A DNA stretch of 64,000 nt from Bacteroides thetaiotaomicron VPI-5482 (lineage in GTDB: Bacteria > Bacteroidota > Bacteroidia > Bacteroidales > Bacteroidaceae): positions 868,001 through 932,000 of the forward strand of contig NC_004663.1 in assembly GCF_000011065.1 (NCBI RefSeq), written 5' to 3'. Position 1 is the first letter of the stretch, and each line of letters begins with the position of its first letter. Both the position numbers and the translations under genes were made by a program. Of the stretch, positions 52,582-62,800 are shown one piece after another. The notes under the pieces are model-generated. The model was not told where the DNA came from and made no database searches. It saw only the letters and a program-made list of their open reading frames with translations.

Positions 52582-54921
52582 ATGATTCGAAAAATAATAA
52601 ACGCTCTTTGGGTATTGTTGGCAGTTGCTTTAATAGCTATCGTAGTTGTTTTTGTGTCTATCTCTAAGGGCTGGATAGGCTATATGCCTCCTGTGGAAGA
52701 ACTGGAAAATCCCAATTATAAATTTGCAACTGAGGTATTCTCGGAAGACGGGAAAGTACTGGGTACCTTCTCAATGGAAAAAAATAATCGTGTATACAGC
52801 AGCTATGCCGATCTTTCTCCCAACATCATTCATGCGCTGATTGCGACGGAGGATGTTCGCTTTGCCGAACATTCCGGTATTGATGCGAAGGCACTTTTCC
52901 GTGCCATCGTCAAGCGTGGATTATTGTTGCAGAAAAGTGCGGGTGGAGGTAGTACGATCTCACAACAGCTGGCAAAACAGTTGTTTACGGAAAAGGTGGC
53001 AAGCAATACTATGCAGCGTCTGTTGCAGAAACCGATCGAATGGGTGATTGCCGTAAAACTGGAACGTTACTATACGAAAGAAGAGATTCTGACAATGTAT
53101 CTTAATAAGTTCGACTTCCTGAATAATGCTGTCGGTATAAAGACAGCCGCGTCTACTTATTTCGGCTGTGAACCCAAAGATTTGAAAATAGAGCAGGCAG
53201 CGATGTTGGTGGGAATGTGTCAGAATCCGTCCCGTTATAATCCGGTATCCCGAAATCCGAAAATCCGTGAGAATGCATTGGGACGTCGTAACGTCGTACT
53301 GCGTCAGATGGAAAAAGCCGGTTACATCTCGGATGCGGAATGTGATTCTTTGCAGGCACTTCCGCTGAAACTTGCATATACCCGTGTAGACCATAAAGAA
53401 GGTCTGGCAACCTATTTCCGCGAATATCTTCGTGGTGTGATGACTGCCAAGAAACCGGTTAAGAGCGAGTACCGCGGCTGGCAGATGCAGAAGTATTATG
53501 AAGATTCACTTTCATGGGAAACAAATCCGCTGTACGGCTGGTGCGCCAAAAATAAAAAGAAAGACGGCTCGAATTATAATATCTACACGGATGGTCTGAA
53601 GATTTATACCACCATCAATTCGCATATGCAGCAATACGCTGAGGATGCTATCAAAGAACATTTAGGCGACTTCTTGCAACCTCTGTTCTTTAAAGAAAAA
53701 CAAGGAAGTAAGAACGCCCCGTATGCAAGGGCATTGCCGCAGGCGCGGGTGGAAGAATTGCTGACCAGAGCCATGAAACAAACCGAACGTTATAATGTAA
53801 TGAAGTCAGCGGGTGCTTCTGAACAGGAGATTCGCAAAGCATTCGATACTCCTCAGGAAATGTCTGTTTTCACCTGGGCAGGTGAGAAGGATACGATTAT
53901 GACTCCGATGGACTCTATTCGCTATTACAAACACTTCCTGCGTACAGGATTCATGTCGATGGACCCGATGACCGGATATGTGAAGGCGTATGTTGGAGGA
54001 CCGAATTATACATATTTCCAATATGACATGGCAATGGTGGGACGCCGTCAGGTAGGTTCTACTATCAAGCCGTATCTGTATACACTGGCGATGGAGAACG
54101 GATTTTCACCTTGTGATCAGGTGCGTCATGTAGAACAAACGCTGATTACCGAAACAGGAGAGGCATGGACTCCCCGAAACGCCAATAATAAACGTTATGG
54201 TGAAATGGTGACTCTGAAATGGGGACTGGCCAATTCGGATAACTGGATTTCGGCTTACCTGATGGGTAAACTGAATCCTTATAACCTTGTAAGGCTGATT
54301 CATAGTTTTGGTGTACGAAACAAGGCGATCGACCCTGTTGTTTCACTTTGTTTGGGTCCCTGCGAAATTTCTGTCGGTGAAATGGTAAGCGCATATACAG
54401 CTTTTGCCAATAAGGGGATTCGGGTAGCTCCGTTATTCGTCACCCGCATTGAAGATAGTGACGGCAATGTGCTTTCTACGTTTGCACCGCAGATGGAAGA
54501 AGTTATCAGTGTTTCGAGCGCATACAAGATGTTGGTAATGCTTCGTTCCGTTATCAATGAAGGAACAGGCGGACGTGTTCGCCGTTACGGAATTACGGCC
54601 GATATGGGCGGTAAAACAGGTACGACCAATGATAACTCGGATAGCTGGTTTATGGGCTTTACTCCATCATTGGTGTCCGGTTGCTGGGTAGGAGGTGATG
54701 AACGTGACATCCACTTTGGTACAATGACTTATGGACAAGGGGCTGCCGCCGCATTGCCTATCTGGGCAACTTATATGAAGAAAGTCTACGATGACCCGAC
54801 TTTGGGATACAGCCAGACGGAAACGTTTAAACTGCCCGAAGGTTTTGACCCTTGTGCCGGTTCGGAAACACCGGACGGAGAAGTCTTCGAAGAAACGGGA
54901 CTGGACGATTTGTTTAATTAA
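52582..54921 (+). CDS. Class A penicillin-binding protein (PBP1A type)
   Basis: 779 residues. One N-terminal membrane anchor (ALWVLLAVALIAIVVVFVSI). The glycosyltransferase domain (GT51) has its catalytic Glu in IATEDVRFAEHSGID, plus GGSTISQQLAKQLF and YYTKEEILTMYLNKFDFLNNA. The transpeptidase has the nucleophilic Ser in VGSTIKPYLYT, SDN in ANSDNWISAYL and KTG in GGKTGTTNDNSDSWFMG. It polymerises and cross-links peptidoglycan in the periplasm. It is followed after 10 bases by the FolK-like gene, then kdsB and an M16-like gene: one probable operon. Confidence 0.96.
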   Translation: MIRKIINALWVLLAVALIAIVVVFVSISKGWIGYMPPVEELENPNYKFATEVFSEDGKVLGTFSMEKNNRVYSSYADLSPNIIHALIATEDVRFAEHSGIDAKALFRAIVKRGLLLQKSAGGGSTISQQLAKQLFTEKVASNTMQRLLQKPIEWVIAVKLERYYTKEEILTMYLNKFDFLNNAVGIKTAASTYFGCEPKDLKIEQAAMLVGMCQNPSRYNPVSRNPKIRENALGRRNVVLRQMEKAGYISDAECDSLQALPLKLAYTRVDHKEGLATYFREYLRGVMTAKKPVKSEYRGWQMQKYYEDSLSWETNPLYGWCAKNKKKDGSNYNIYTDGLKIYTTINSHMQQYAEDAIKEHLGDFLQPLFFKEKQGSKNAPYARALPQARVEELLTRAMKQTERYNVMKSAGASEQEIRKAFDTPQEMSVFTWAGEKDTIMTPMDSIRYYKHFLRTGFMSMDPMTGYVKAYVGGPNYTYFQYDMAMVGRRQVGSTIKPYLYTLAMENGFSPCDQVRHVEQTLITETGEAWTPRNANNKRYGEMVTLKWGLANSDNWISAYLMGKLNPYNLVRLIHSFGVRNKAIDPVVSLCLGPCEISVGEMVSAYTAFANKGIRVAPLFVTRIEDSDGNVLSTFAPQMEEVISVSSAYKMLVMLRSVINEGTGGRVRRYGITADMGGKTGTTNDNSDSWFMGFTPSLVSGCWVGGDERDIHFGTMTYGQGAAAALPIWATYMKKVYDDPTLGYSQTETFKLPEGFDPCAGSETPDGEVFEETGLDDLFN

Positions 54922-54931
54922 ACCTCTCATC

Positions 54932-55312
54932 GTGCATAAATGTATCATTTGTATCGGAAGTAACTACAACCGGAAAGAGAATCTTCTTCTGGCTCGCAGG
55001 AGACTGGTGGATTTGTTTCCTACCATCCGCTTTACGTCTGAACAGGAGACACGCCCTTTGTTTTTCAGAAGTCCGGCATTGTTCTCCAATCAGGTGGCGA
55101 TGTTCTTCTCGGAAGCGGAGGAGGAAAGAGTGCGCAAGGAGCTGAAAGCTATCGAGCAGTCCGCCGGGCGTCGTCCGGAGGATAAGAAGGAAGAAAAAGT
55201 CAGTCTGGATATTGATTTGCTCTCTTTCGATGACCGGGTGTTGAAGCCGGAAGACCTGAAAAGAGAGTATGTTGTGAAAGGATTAGAAGAATTAAAATAC
55301 AATCAGATATGA
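54932..55312 (+). CDS. Shortened FolK-like (HPPK) protein, GTG start
   Basis: 126 residues from GTG 54932, 10 bases after the PBP stop. An upstream in-frame ATG would overlap the PBP gene by 130 bases. The head CIICIGSNYNRKENLLLARR parallels the HPPK start (GSN.G....nL..A), and KVSLDIDLLSFDD parallels the Mg-binding DLDILLY motif with both Asp kept. But the chain is about 35 residues shorter than normal HPPK, and the mid-part Arg-rich ATP loop (R..R.GPR) reads GRRPEDKKEEKV. Activity in folate synthesis is uncertain; it may be a paralogue with another role. It overlaps kdsB by 4 bases. Confidence 0.7.
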   Translation: MHKCIICIGSNYNRKENLLLARRRLVDLFPTIRFTSEQETRPLFFRSPALFSNQVAMFFSEAEEERVRKELKAIEQSAGRRPEDKKEEKVSLDIDLLSFDDRVLKPEDLKREYVVKGLEELKYNQI

Positions 55313-56061
55313 AATTTCTGGGAATAATACCTGCCCGCTACGCATCCACCCGTTTCCCTGCGAAACCATTGGCTATGCTGGGGGGGAAGACGGTGATACA
55401 GCGTGTATACGAACAAGTAGCGGGCATCTTGGATGATGCTTATGTGGCTACCGATGACGAACGTATTGAAGCTGCCGTAAAAGCATTCGGAGGAAAAGTT
55501 GTCATGACTTCCATTGATCATAAAAGTGGTACCGACCGCTGCTATGAGGCGTGCACAAAGATCGGGGGCGACTTTGATGTGGTAGTCAATATACAGGGGG
55601 ACGAACCTTTCATCCAGCCTTCCCAGCTGAATGCTGTAAAGGCTTGTTTCGAAGACCCTACCACGCAGATTGCTACGTTGGTGAAGCCTTTCACAGCCGA
55701 TGAACCGTTTGCCGTACTGGAGAATGTCAACTCCCCGAAAGTGGTGCTCAACAAGAATTGGAACGCACTTTATTTCAGCCGTTCCATCATACCTTTTCAG
55801 CGCAATGCCGATAAGGAAGACTGGCTGAAGGGACATACCTATTACAAACATATCGGTCTGTACGCTTATCGCACGGAAGTATTGAAGGAGATCACCGCTC
55901 TACCGCAATCCTCTCTGGAGTTGGCAGAATCACTCGAACAGTTGCGCTGGCTGGAGAATGGATATAAAATAAAGGTAGGCATCAGTGACGTGGAAACGAT
56001 CGGTATCGACACACCGCAGGATCTGAAACATGCAGAAGAATTTTTGAAGAACAGAAGCTGA
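55309..56061 (+). CDS. kdsB: 3-deoxy-manno-octulosonate cytidylyltransferase
   Basis: 250 residues. It activates Kdo with CTP to CMP-Kdo for lipid A-core synthesis. Motifs: the N-terminal nucleotide loop IIPARYASTRFPAKPLAML, AYVATDDERI, MTSIDHKSGTDRC, and VNIQGDEPFIQP with Mg-binding Asp. HIGLYAYR and SLELAESLEQLRWLE are also typical. Complete. The start overlaps the FolK-like gene (ATGA), so translation is coupled. Confidence 0.97.
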   Translation: MKFLGIIPARYASTRFPAKPLAMLGGKTVIQRVYEQVAGILDDAYVATDDERIEAAVKAFGGKVVMTSIDHKSGTDRCYEACTKIGGDFDVVVNIQGDEPFIQPSQLNAVKACFEDPTTQIATLVKPFTADEPFAVLENVNSPKVVLNKNWNALYFSRSIIPFQRNADKEDWLKGHTYYKHIGLYAYRTEVLKEITALPQSSLELAESLEQLRWLENGYKIKVGISDVETIGIDTPQDLKHAEEFLKNRS

Positions 56062-56064
56062 TTT

Positions 56065-57348
56065 ATGGATCGTACGATACAACCTGAAATACAAGCCCTG
56101 AAAAATTTCCATATCCTTTCTCCCGTCCGGACTACTTTGCCGAACGGTGTCCCGTTGACGGTTGTCAATGCCGGTGAACAGGAGGTGGTCCGTATGGATA
56201 TTCTTTTTGCCGGAGGGCGCTGGCAACAGTCGCAGAAGTTGCAGGCGCTGTTTACAAACCGGATGCTACGCGAAGGCACGCAGAAGTATACGGCGGCAAC
56301 CATTGCAGAGAAACTGGATTATTATGGTTCATGGCTCGAACTGTCCAGTTCGTCGGAGTATGCTTATATCACTGTCTACTCGTTGAACAAGTATCTGGCA
56401 AAAACGCTGGAAGTCGTGGAATCCATGATTAAGGAACCTGTGTTTCCGGAGAAAGAACTGCATACCATCCTGGATACGAATATCCAGCAATATCTGGTCA
56501 ATACTTCTAAAGTAGACTTCCTTGCACACCGTGGCCTGTTACAGGCGCTTTACGGGACACAGCATCCATGCGGGCAAATTGTAGTGGAGGAGGATTATCA
56601 TGCCATTACACCGGAAGTACTCCGTGATTTCTACGGACGGCATTATCATTCGGGCAACTGTTCCATTTTCCTGTCGGGTAAGGTGACGGAAGATATCATT
56701 CGCCGGGTGACCGGTGCTTTCGGGACTCCTTTCGGACAATATCAGCTGAAAGCATCAAAACCGATATTTTCATTCGTTGCCGTTCCCGAAAAACGAATAT
56801 TCATAGAGCGTGAAGACGCTTTGCAAAGTGCGGTGAAGATGGGATGTACCACCATTACCCGTCAGAATCCTGACTATCTGAAATTACGCGTACTGATGAC
56901 GCTGTTCGGAGGATACTTTGGCAGCCGTCTGATGTCTAATATCCGTGAAGAGAAAGGATATACTTATGGGATTTCTGCCGGAATTATGTTCTATCCGGAT
57001 AGCGGTTTGCTGGGAATCTCGACCGAAACGGATAATGAATACGTGGAACCGCTGATACAGGAAGTATATAATGAGATAGACAAACTACACCGGGAGCCTG
57101 TTCCTATGGAAGAACTGACGATGGTGCGCAACTATATGCTGGGCGAAATGTGCCGGAGCTATGAATCGCCTTTCTCGCTGGCGGATGCGTGGATTTTTAT
57201 TGCTACTTCGGGGCTGGATGACCAGTATTTCTCCCGTTCTTTGCAGGCTGTAAATGAGGTGACACCTCAGGAAATACAGGAATTGGCACAGCGCTATTTG
57301 TGCAAAGAGACATTAAAAGAGGTCATTGCTGGTAAAAAGTTGTCATAA
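56065..57348 (+). CDS. M16-family peptidase-like protein lacking the zinc motif
   Basis: 427 residues, starting 3 bases after kdsB. The fold of insulinase/PqqL-type M16 peptidases is visible: RTTLPNGVPLTVVN and LFAGGRWQQSQKLQA, with the C-terminal GSRLMSNIREEKGYTYGISAG holding the Arg/Tyr pair. The HxxEH zinc box is missing: where active members have HFLEHMLFKGT this one has LFTNRMLREGT. It lacks a signal peptide. It is therefore a non-catalytic M16 homologue, like the inactive subunits of processing peptidases, perhaps partnering an active one elsewhere. The position after PBP and kdsB is consistent with an envelope link, by inference. Confidence 0.85.
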   Translation: MDRTIQPEIQALKNFHILSPVRTTLPNGVPLTVVNAGEQEVVRMDILFAGGRWQQSQKLQALFTNRMLREGTQKYTAATIAEKLDYYGSWLELSSSSEYAYITVYSLNKYLAKTLEVVESMIKEPVFPEKELHTILDTNIQQYLVNTSKVDFLAHRGLLQALYGTQHPCGQIVVEEDYHAITPEVLRDFYGRHYHSGNCSIFLSGKVTEDIIRRVTGAFGTPFGQYQLKASKPIFSFVAVPEKRIFIEREDALQSAVKMGCTTITRQNPDYLKLRVLMTLFGGYFGSRLMSNIREEKGYTYGISAGIMFYPDSGLLGISTETDNEYVEPLIQEVYNEIDKLHREPVPMEELTMVRNYMLGEMCRSYESPFSLADAWIFIATSGLDDQYFSRSLQAVNEVTPQEIQELAQRYLCKETLKEVIAGKKLS

Positions 57349-57431
57349 TTTGCTTTCCGGTATGGCACTTTTTGGGAGAGAAGTTGTATCTTTGTCCAAA
57401 CTGTAATTTTAATGAGTAACGAGTAAAACTA

Positions 57432-58601
57432 ATGAGGAAATATCTATATACTACACTTTTTTTGACTCTTCTTGCACAGGGAGGAGTGATGGCACAAGAT
57501 AACAATACCAGCAAAGGTGGGTTCTTCGGAAAGTTGAAAGACACATTCTCTACAGAAATAAAAATCGGAAATTATACTTTCAAAGATGGTAGCGTCTATA
57601 CAGGAGAGATGAAAGGACGCAAACCGAACGGAAAAGGGAAAACGGTCTTTAAAAATGGGGATGTCTACGAAGGGGAATATATCAAAGGAAAACGTGAAGG
57701 CTACGGAATCTATTCTTTTCCGGATGGAGAGAAGTACGAAGGTCAGTGGTTCCAGGATCAGCAACACGGAAAAGGAATCTATTATTTTATGAATAATAAC
57801 CGTTATGACGGAATGTGGTTCCAGGATTATCAGCATGGTGCCGGAACGATGTATTATCATAATGGCGACTTATACGTGGGCAACTGGGCGAACGACAAGC
57901 GTGAAGGCGAAGGTACTTATACGTGGGCGAACGGTGCTAAATACAGCGGTCACTGGAAGAATGACAAGAAGAACGGCAAAGGTACCATGAACTGGGACGA
58001 TGGCTGCAAGTACGACGGTGACTGGAAAGATGATGTACGTCACGGAAAAGGCGTATTCGAATATACCAACGGAGACAAGTATGACGGTGACTGGGCAGAT
58101 GATATCCAGCATGGAAAAGGTACTTATTTTTTCCATACGGGAGATCGCTACGAAGGTTCTTATCTTTTGGGAGAACGTACCGGAGAAGGCGTTTACTATC
58201 ATGCCAATGGAGATAAATATGTAGGAAATTTCAAAGACGGTATGCAGGATGGAAAAGGTACCTTCACGTGGGCAAACGGTGCTGTGTATGAAGGTGACTG
58301 GAAAAACAATAAACGCGAAGGCAAAGGTATCTATAAATGGAGTAACGGGGATGTTTACGAAGGAGACTGGAAAAATAATCGTCCTCACGGTCAGGGCTCT
58401 CTGAAAACCGTTGCCGGTATGCAATATAAAGGTGGTTTCGTAGACGGACTGGAAGACGGACAAGGCGTTCAGATCGACAAAGACGGTAACCGCTTCGAAG
58501 GCTTCTTCAAACAAGGAAAGAAAGATGGCCCTTTTGTGGAAACAGATAAAGACGGAAAGGTGATCAAAAAAGGAACCTATAAAATGGGAAGACTTCTTTA
58601 A
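57432..58601 (+). CDS. Secreted MORN-repeat protein (14 repeats)
   Basis: 389 residues with a signal peptide (YLYTTLFLTLLAQGGVMAQ). From about residue 45 the chain is an array of 14 repeats of 23 residues of the MORN type (YxGxWxxgkxxGxGxxxxxxG), for example DVYEGEYIKGKREGYGIYSFPDG's family and AVYEGDWKNNKREGKGIY. The spacing is regular, so little degeneration. MORN arrays form extended beta-strand rods that bind lipids or proteins. It is exported, so it would act in the periplasm or at the surface. The DNA repeats are diverged, so slippage is not obvious. A -7 box TATCTTTG is at 57387-57394. Confidence 0.88.
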   Translation: MRKYLYTTLFLTLLAQGGVMAQDNNTSKGGFFGKLKDTFSTEIKIGNYTFKDGSVYTGEMKGRKPNGKGKTVFKNGDVYEGEYIKGKREGYGIYSFPDGEKYEGQWFQDQQHGKGIYYFMNNNRYDGMWFQDYQHGAGTMYYHNGDLYVGNWANDKREGEGTYTWANGAKYSGHWKNDKKNGKGTMNWDDGCKYDGDWKDDVRHGKGVFEYTNGDKYDGDWADDIQHGKGTYFFHTGDRYEGSYLLGERTGEGVYYHANGDKYVGNFKDGMQDGKGTFTWANGAVYEGDWKNNKREGKGIYKWSNGDVYEGDWKNNRPHGQGSLKTVAGMQYKGGFVDGLEDGQGVQIDKDGNRFEGFFKQGKKDGPFVETDKDGKVIKKGTYKMGRLL

Positions 58602-58625
58602 AAGAAAGAATTATAGATAAATAAG

Positions 58626-58657
58626 AAAGCCGGCTAAATTCAAGTTTAGCCGGCTTT
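58626..58657. terminator. Bidirectional terminator between MORN gene and prs
   Basis: A perfect 13-bp stem AAAGCCGGCTAAA/TTTAGCCGGCTTT with a 6-base loop (TTCAAG). T-rich on the right and A-rich on the left, it serves both convergent genes. Confidence 0.85.
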
Positions 58658-58689
58658 CTTTATCTTATCCTTTACTCATCATTCTTCAT

Positions 58690-59628
58690 TTAGATGATAT
58701 ATTGTGAACTGATGGACTCGTTATTCATTACCCGCTTGATTGTTTCTGCAAACATATCAGCGATGCTCAGTTGTTTCACTTTCGCGCATTTCTTAGCGTA
58801 AGGGATACTGTCTGTAAATACCATTTCAGTCAATCCGGATTCCTGCACACGGAAAGAAGCAGGGTCAGACATTACACAGTGGCTGGCAATAGCGCGTACG
58901 GATTTGGCTCCGGCTTCCATCATGATATTGGCAGCTTTGGTGATGGTGCCTGCTGTATCTACGATGTCATCGATCAATACTACGTTTTTGTCTTTCACAT
59001 CACCGATGATTTGCATGGAAGCTACTTCATTGGCTTTTTCACGTGACTTGTTGCAGAGTACCAAAGGTACACCAAGGTATTTGGAGAAAGTGCTGGCGCG
59101 TTTTGAACCACCTACGTCCGGTGTAGCAATCACCAGGTCTTCCAGTTTCAATGACTGGATATAGGGGAGGAATACGGCTGATGCATACAGGTGATCTACG
59201 GGGATATTGAAGAATCCCTGAATCTGGTCTGCATGCAAATCCATGGTAATCAGTCGGTCGATACCTGCTACTGAAAGCAGGTCGGCTACCAATTTAGCTC
59301 CGATAGATACACGAGGTTTGTCTTTTCTGTCCTGACGTGCCCATCCGAAATAGGGGATAACAGCTACGACGCTCTTTGCAGATGCACGTTTGGCGGCGTC
59401 GATCATCAGGAGAAGTTCCATTAAGTTGTCTGAGTTAGGGAAAGTAGACTGCACAAGGAATACATGTGCGCCACGAATTGATTCTTCGTAAGAAACGGCA
59501 AACTCACCATCTGCAAAGTGGGTGATGTTCATGTTTCCCAGAGGACAATTGAGACTTGCGCAGATTTTCTCTGCAAGATATCTCGAGTTAGTTCCCGAGA
59601 ATACCATAAAGGGTGCTTTTTCGCTCAT
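58690..59628 (-). CDS. prs: Ribose-phosphate pyrophosphokinase
   Basis: 312 residues. It makes PRPP from ribose-5-phosphate and ATP. Motifs: ATP-binding FSGTNSRYLAEKI, YFGWARQDRKDKPRVS, the divalent-cation site DLHADQIQGFF, and the PRPP-binding loop VVLIDDIVDTAGTITKAA. Complete. A probable promoter is at 59665-59696. It supplies PRPP to purT/purine, pyrimidine and histidine routes. Confidence 0.98.
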   Translation of the reverse strand: MSEKAPFMVFSGTNSRYLAEKICASLNCPLGNMNITHFADGEFAVSYEESIRGAHVFLVQSTFPNSDNLMELLLMIDAAKRASAKSVVAVIPYFGWARQDRKDKPRVSIGAKLVADLLSVAGIDRLITMDLHADQIQGFFNIPVDHLYASAVFLPYIQSLKLEDLVIATPDVGGSKRASTFSKYLGVPLVLCNKSREKANEVASMQIIGDVKDKNVVLIDDIVDTAGTITKAANIMMEAGAKSVRAIASHCVMSDPASFRVQESGLTEMVFTDSIPYAKKCAKVKQLSIADMFAETIKRVMNNESISSQYII

Positions 59629-59664
59629 TTTGTAATAGATGTTACCTATTTGTTAATTTGCCTG

Positions 59665-59696
59665 CAAAGGTAGGAATTTCTCTTATTATTTAGAAA
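59665..59696 (-). promoter_or_regulatory. Probable prs promoter
   Basis: Minus-strand -7 box TACCTTTG (59665-59672) with a degenerate -33 TTTC (59693-59696) 20 bases upstream. The leader to the ATG at 59628 would be about 30 bases. Confidence 0.4.
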
Positions 59697-59770
59697 GACT
59701 TATTGTAGAAAAAATAATTTTCTCTCCAACTTATCGGAAATATTTGTAGATTTGCAAGTAAGAACGAAGA

Positions 59771-59895
59771 ACTGAGAATGAAGAATGAAGAATTATGGAC
59801 GAAAAACAGAAAATGAAGAGCGAAGAATGAAAGATAGTTATCGCCTGTCTTTTTATTCTCCATTTTCCATTTTCCATTCTCCATTATATATAATA
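59771..59895. repeat. Simple repeats of Bacteroides type (GAATGAAG and CCATTTTC units)
   Basis: Two short low-complexity blocks: repeated GAATGAA/GAAGAAT on the left (about 59771-59831) and repeated CCATTTTC/CCATTCTC on the right (about 59858-59888), roughly complementary to each other. The right block encodes part of the signal segment of the sensor protein. Similar purine-rich strings occur in Bacteroides intergenic DNA. Confidence 0.5.
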
Positions 59896-62800
59896 GGAGT
59901 ATTGTTGCTTTCCTCCCTTTTTTCGTGTACCGACATGGTGCCCACAAAAGAAGTGAGGCTTATCGACTCGCTGAATGGAAAAGCGTATGCTTATCGTTAC
60001 CGTAATCTGGACTCTTCCTACAAATACGCCTATAAAGCATATCGGCAAGTAAACCTATATAAGTCGGGGAAAGCGGAAGCTTCCAATAATCTGGGGTTCT
60101 GTGCTTTCATGAATATGGATTTCGACCGTGCCGAGGCGTATCATAAAGAGGTATACAAGCTGACTAAAAATGAGCTTGAACTGTTGATAGCAGACATCGG
60201 ACTGATGAAAATCTGCCAGCGGACAGCGCTCAACAAAGAATTTTATGATTACCGGAACAGTGCCCTCCGACGGATGAAGCGTATCCGTGAAGAGAGCGAC
60301 CTCTTTGCCGACCGTCACGAAGCGCTTCGGCTGGATTACGCATTTACCGAATTTTTTCTCGTTTCCTCCATTTACTATTACTATCTCCAGCAACGGCAGG
60401 AAGCGATAACCTCTATCGATAATATTCAGGAAGACGAAGCGTTGAGCGATACCAATCAGCTTCTTTATTATCATTATCTCAAAGGATCGGCTTCTTTGGT
60501 CGCAGCGAATACTCCGGAAGAACGGAAACTCCGCGAGTTTGACGAACTTTATTTCACTTGGCGGACAGCCGTGAAGAGCAAGCATCCGTATTTTGAGGGG
60601 AATGGAATGCAGGGACTTGCCAATCTGATGGCATCCCCGTCTAATTTTGAGTTTTTCAAGACAAGGCGTACACATGCGTTGGATCAGTTTGATTTTCCGG
60701 TAGATTCTTTGTTCCCTTTGCGTTTGGCCCAACTGGCACTGGAGAAATTTCGCGAATATAATGACTTGTATCAGATTGCCGGAGCTTATGTATCTATCGG
60801 CAAATACCTGAATGCGCATGGACGTTATCAGGAAGCTTTGGATACATTATCAAAAGCATTGAACTGCGTAAACCATCATCACATGCTTTATTATCATAAT
60901 GAAGTGGATACGCTTGATAAATTATATACGTTTGCCGAGGGAGATACTACTTATACCGGAGTTCCATGGATTGGACAGGAGAAGGTGAAGACCGTTCCCG
61001 AATGGATCTCACGGATAAGGGAGCAGTTAAGCGTTTCATATGCCGGGCTGGGGATGAAGGATGCTTCTGATTATAACCGGAATATCTATCTGGATATTTT
61101 GAACTTTACCCGTCAGGATAAGGAGTTGGAAAGCCGTTATTTGTCTTTGGAAGCAGGTTCGCGACAGATGACGGTCGTTCTTTTTCTGGTTATTGTCGGC
61201 TTGGTACTGGTGATTATCCTTTGGTGGTTCTTCAACAAACGTTCCAAAATCAGGAATCAGGTGGATGTGGAGCGTCTGCAACGGATTCTCTCTCTTTGTC
61301 GGGATATCACTTCTTCCATACCGATGAACGTACCTCTGATTCAGCAAGGCATTGACCAGTTGTTCGGGAAAGGACGTCTGACGCTGGAAATTCCGGAAGA
61401 AGGAAAAGCTGCACTGGTACCTTCTTCCCATCGACTGAACCGGGACGAGAAGGCATTGGTGCATGTAGTGGAACCTTATATCGTATGGGCTGCTGAAAAT
61501 GAACAAATGGTGGCTACGTTGAGCGACGAGCGAAATCAGCTGGAGAAACAGCGGTATATCTACGAGCAGCATATTGCAGGAAACAAACGTCAGAATCTGA
61601 TAAAGAAGGCTTGTATGGCCATCGTCAACGGGATTAATCCTTATATCGACCGGATTCTGAACGAAGTACATAAGTTGACGGAAAAAGGATATATTGATGA
61701 CACCAAGATAAAGAAAGAGAAGTACCAGTACATTGATGAACTGGTGACTACCATCAACGAATACAATGATATTCTGGCACTTTGGATCAAGATGAAGCAA
61801 GGTACGCTTAGTCTGAACATTGAGACATTCAGTCTGAATGAATTGTTTGATTTGCTGGGAAAAGGACGGCGTGCTTTTGAAATGAAAAAGCAAAAGCTGG
61901 AAATCGAACCGACCACCCTGATGGTAAAGGCCGATCGTGCATTGACCTTGTTTATGATTAATACACTGGCTGAAAATGCCCGTAAGTATACGCCTGAGGG
62001 GGGAACGGTTAAAGTATATGCGCATGCTACCGATGCGTATGTGGAAATCTCCGTAGAAGATAATGGGAGAGGACTTTCAGCAGAAGATATCGCGCATATC
62101 ATTGGTGAAAAGGTATATGATTCGCGTGCTATCGGCATGAAAGACGCGGCAGATCCGGAAGAACTGAAAGAGAATAAGGGAAGCGGTTTTGGCTTGATGA
62201 ACTGCAAGGGAATCATAGAGAAATATAAGAAAACGAATGAACTGTTCCGGGTATGCGTATTCGATATAGAAAGCGAACCGGGAAAGGGAAGCCGTTTTTA
62301 TTTCCGCTTGCCTTCAGGAGTACGTAAAGTGATTGGCGTGTTGCTCTGCCTGTTGCTTCCGTTGGGAATGGCTTCTTGTCTGCATGAACCCCTTCCGTCG
62401 ATATTGCAGGATAGTGACTCCATTGCGATTACTACAGATTCTACTTATGAAGATCTGCTTGATGCAGCCTCTGATTATGCCAATGCCGCTTATTTTGCCA
62501 ATGTGGATGAGAACTACGAAATAGCATTGCAGTATATAGATTCGGCAATGATGTCGCTGAATGAGCATTATAAGAAATATACGCGTACCCCGAAGCCGCA
62601 TCGATACATGAAACTGGTGGGAAAAGGAACCCCTGCCGAACTGTTTTGGTGGAATGAACTTTTTGATTCAGACTATCATGTGATTTTGGATATCAGAAAT
62701 GAAGCGGCGGTAGCATTCCTTGCTTTGAAACAAATTGATGCCTACAGTTATAATAATTCTGCTTTTACAGATTTATATAAGGTACAGGGAGAAGACCAGA

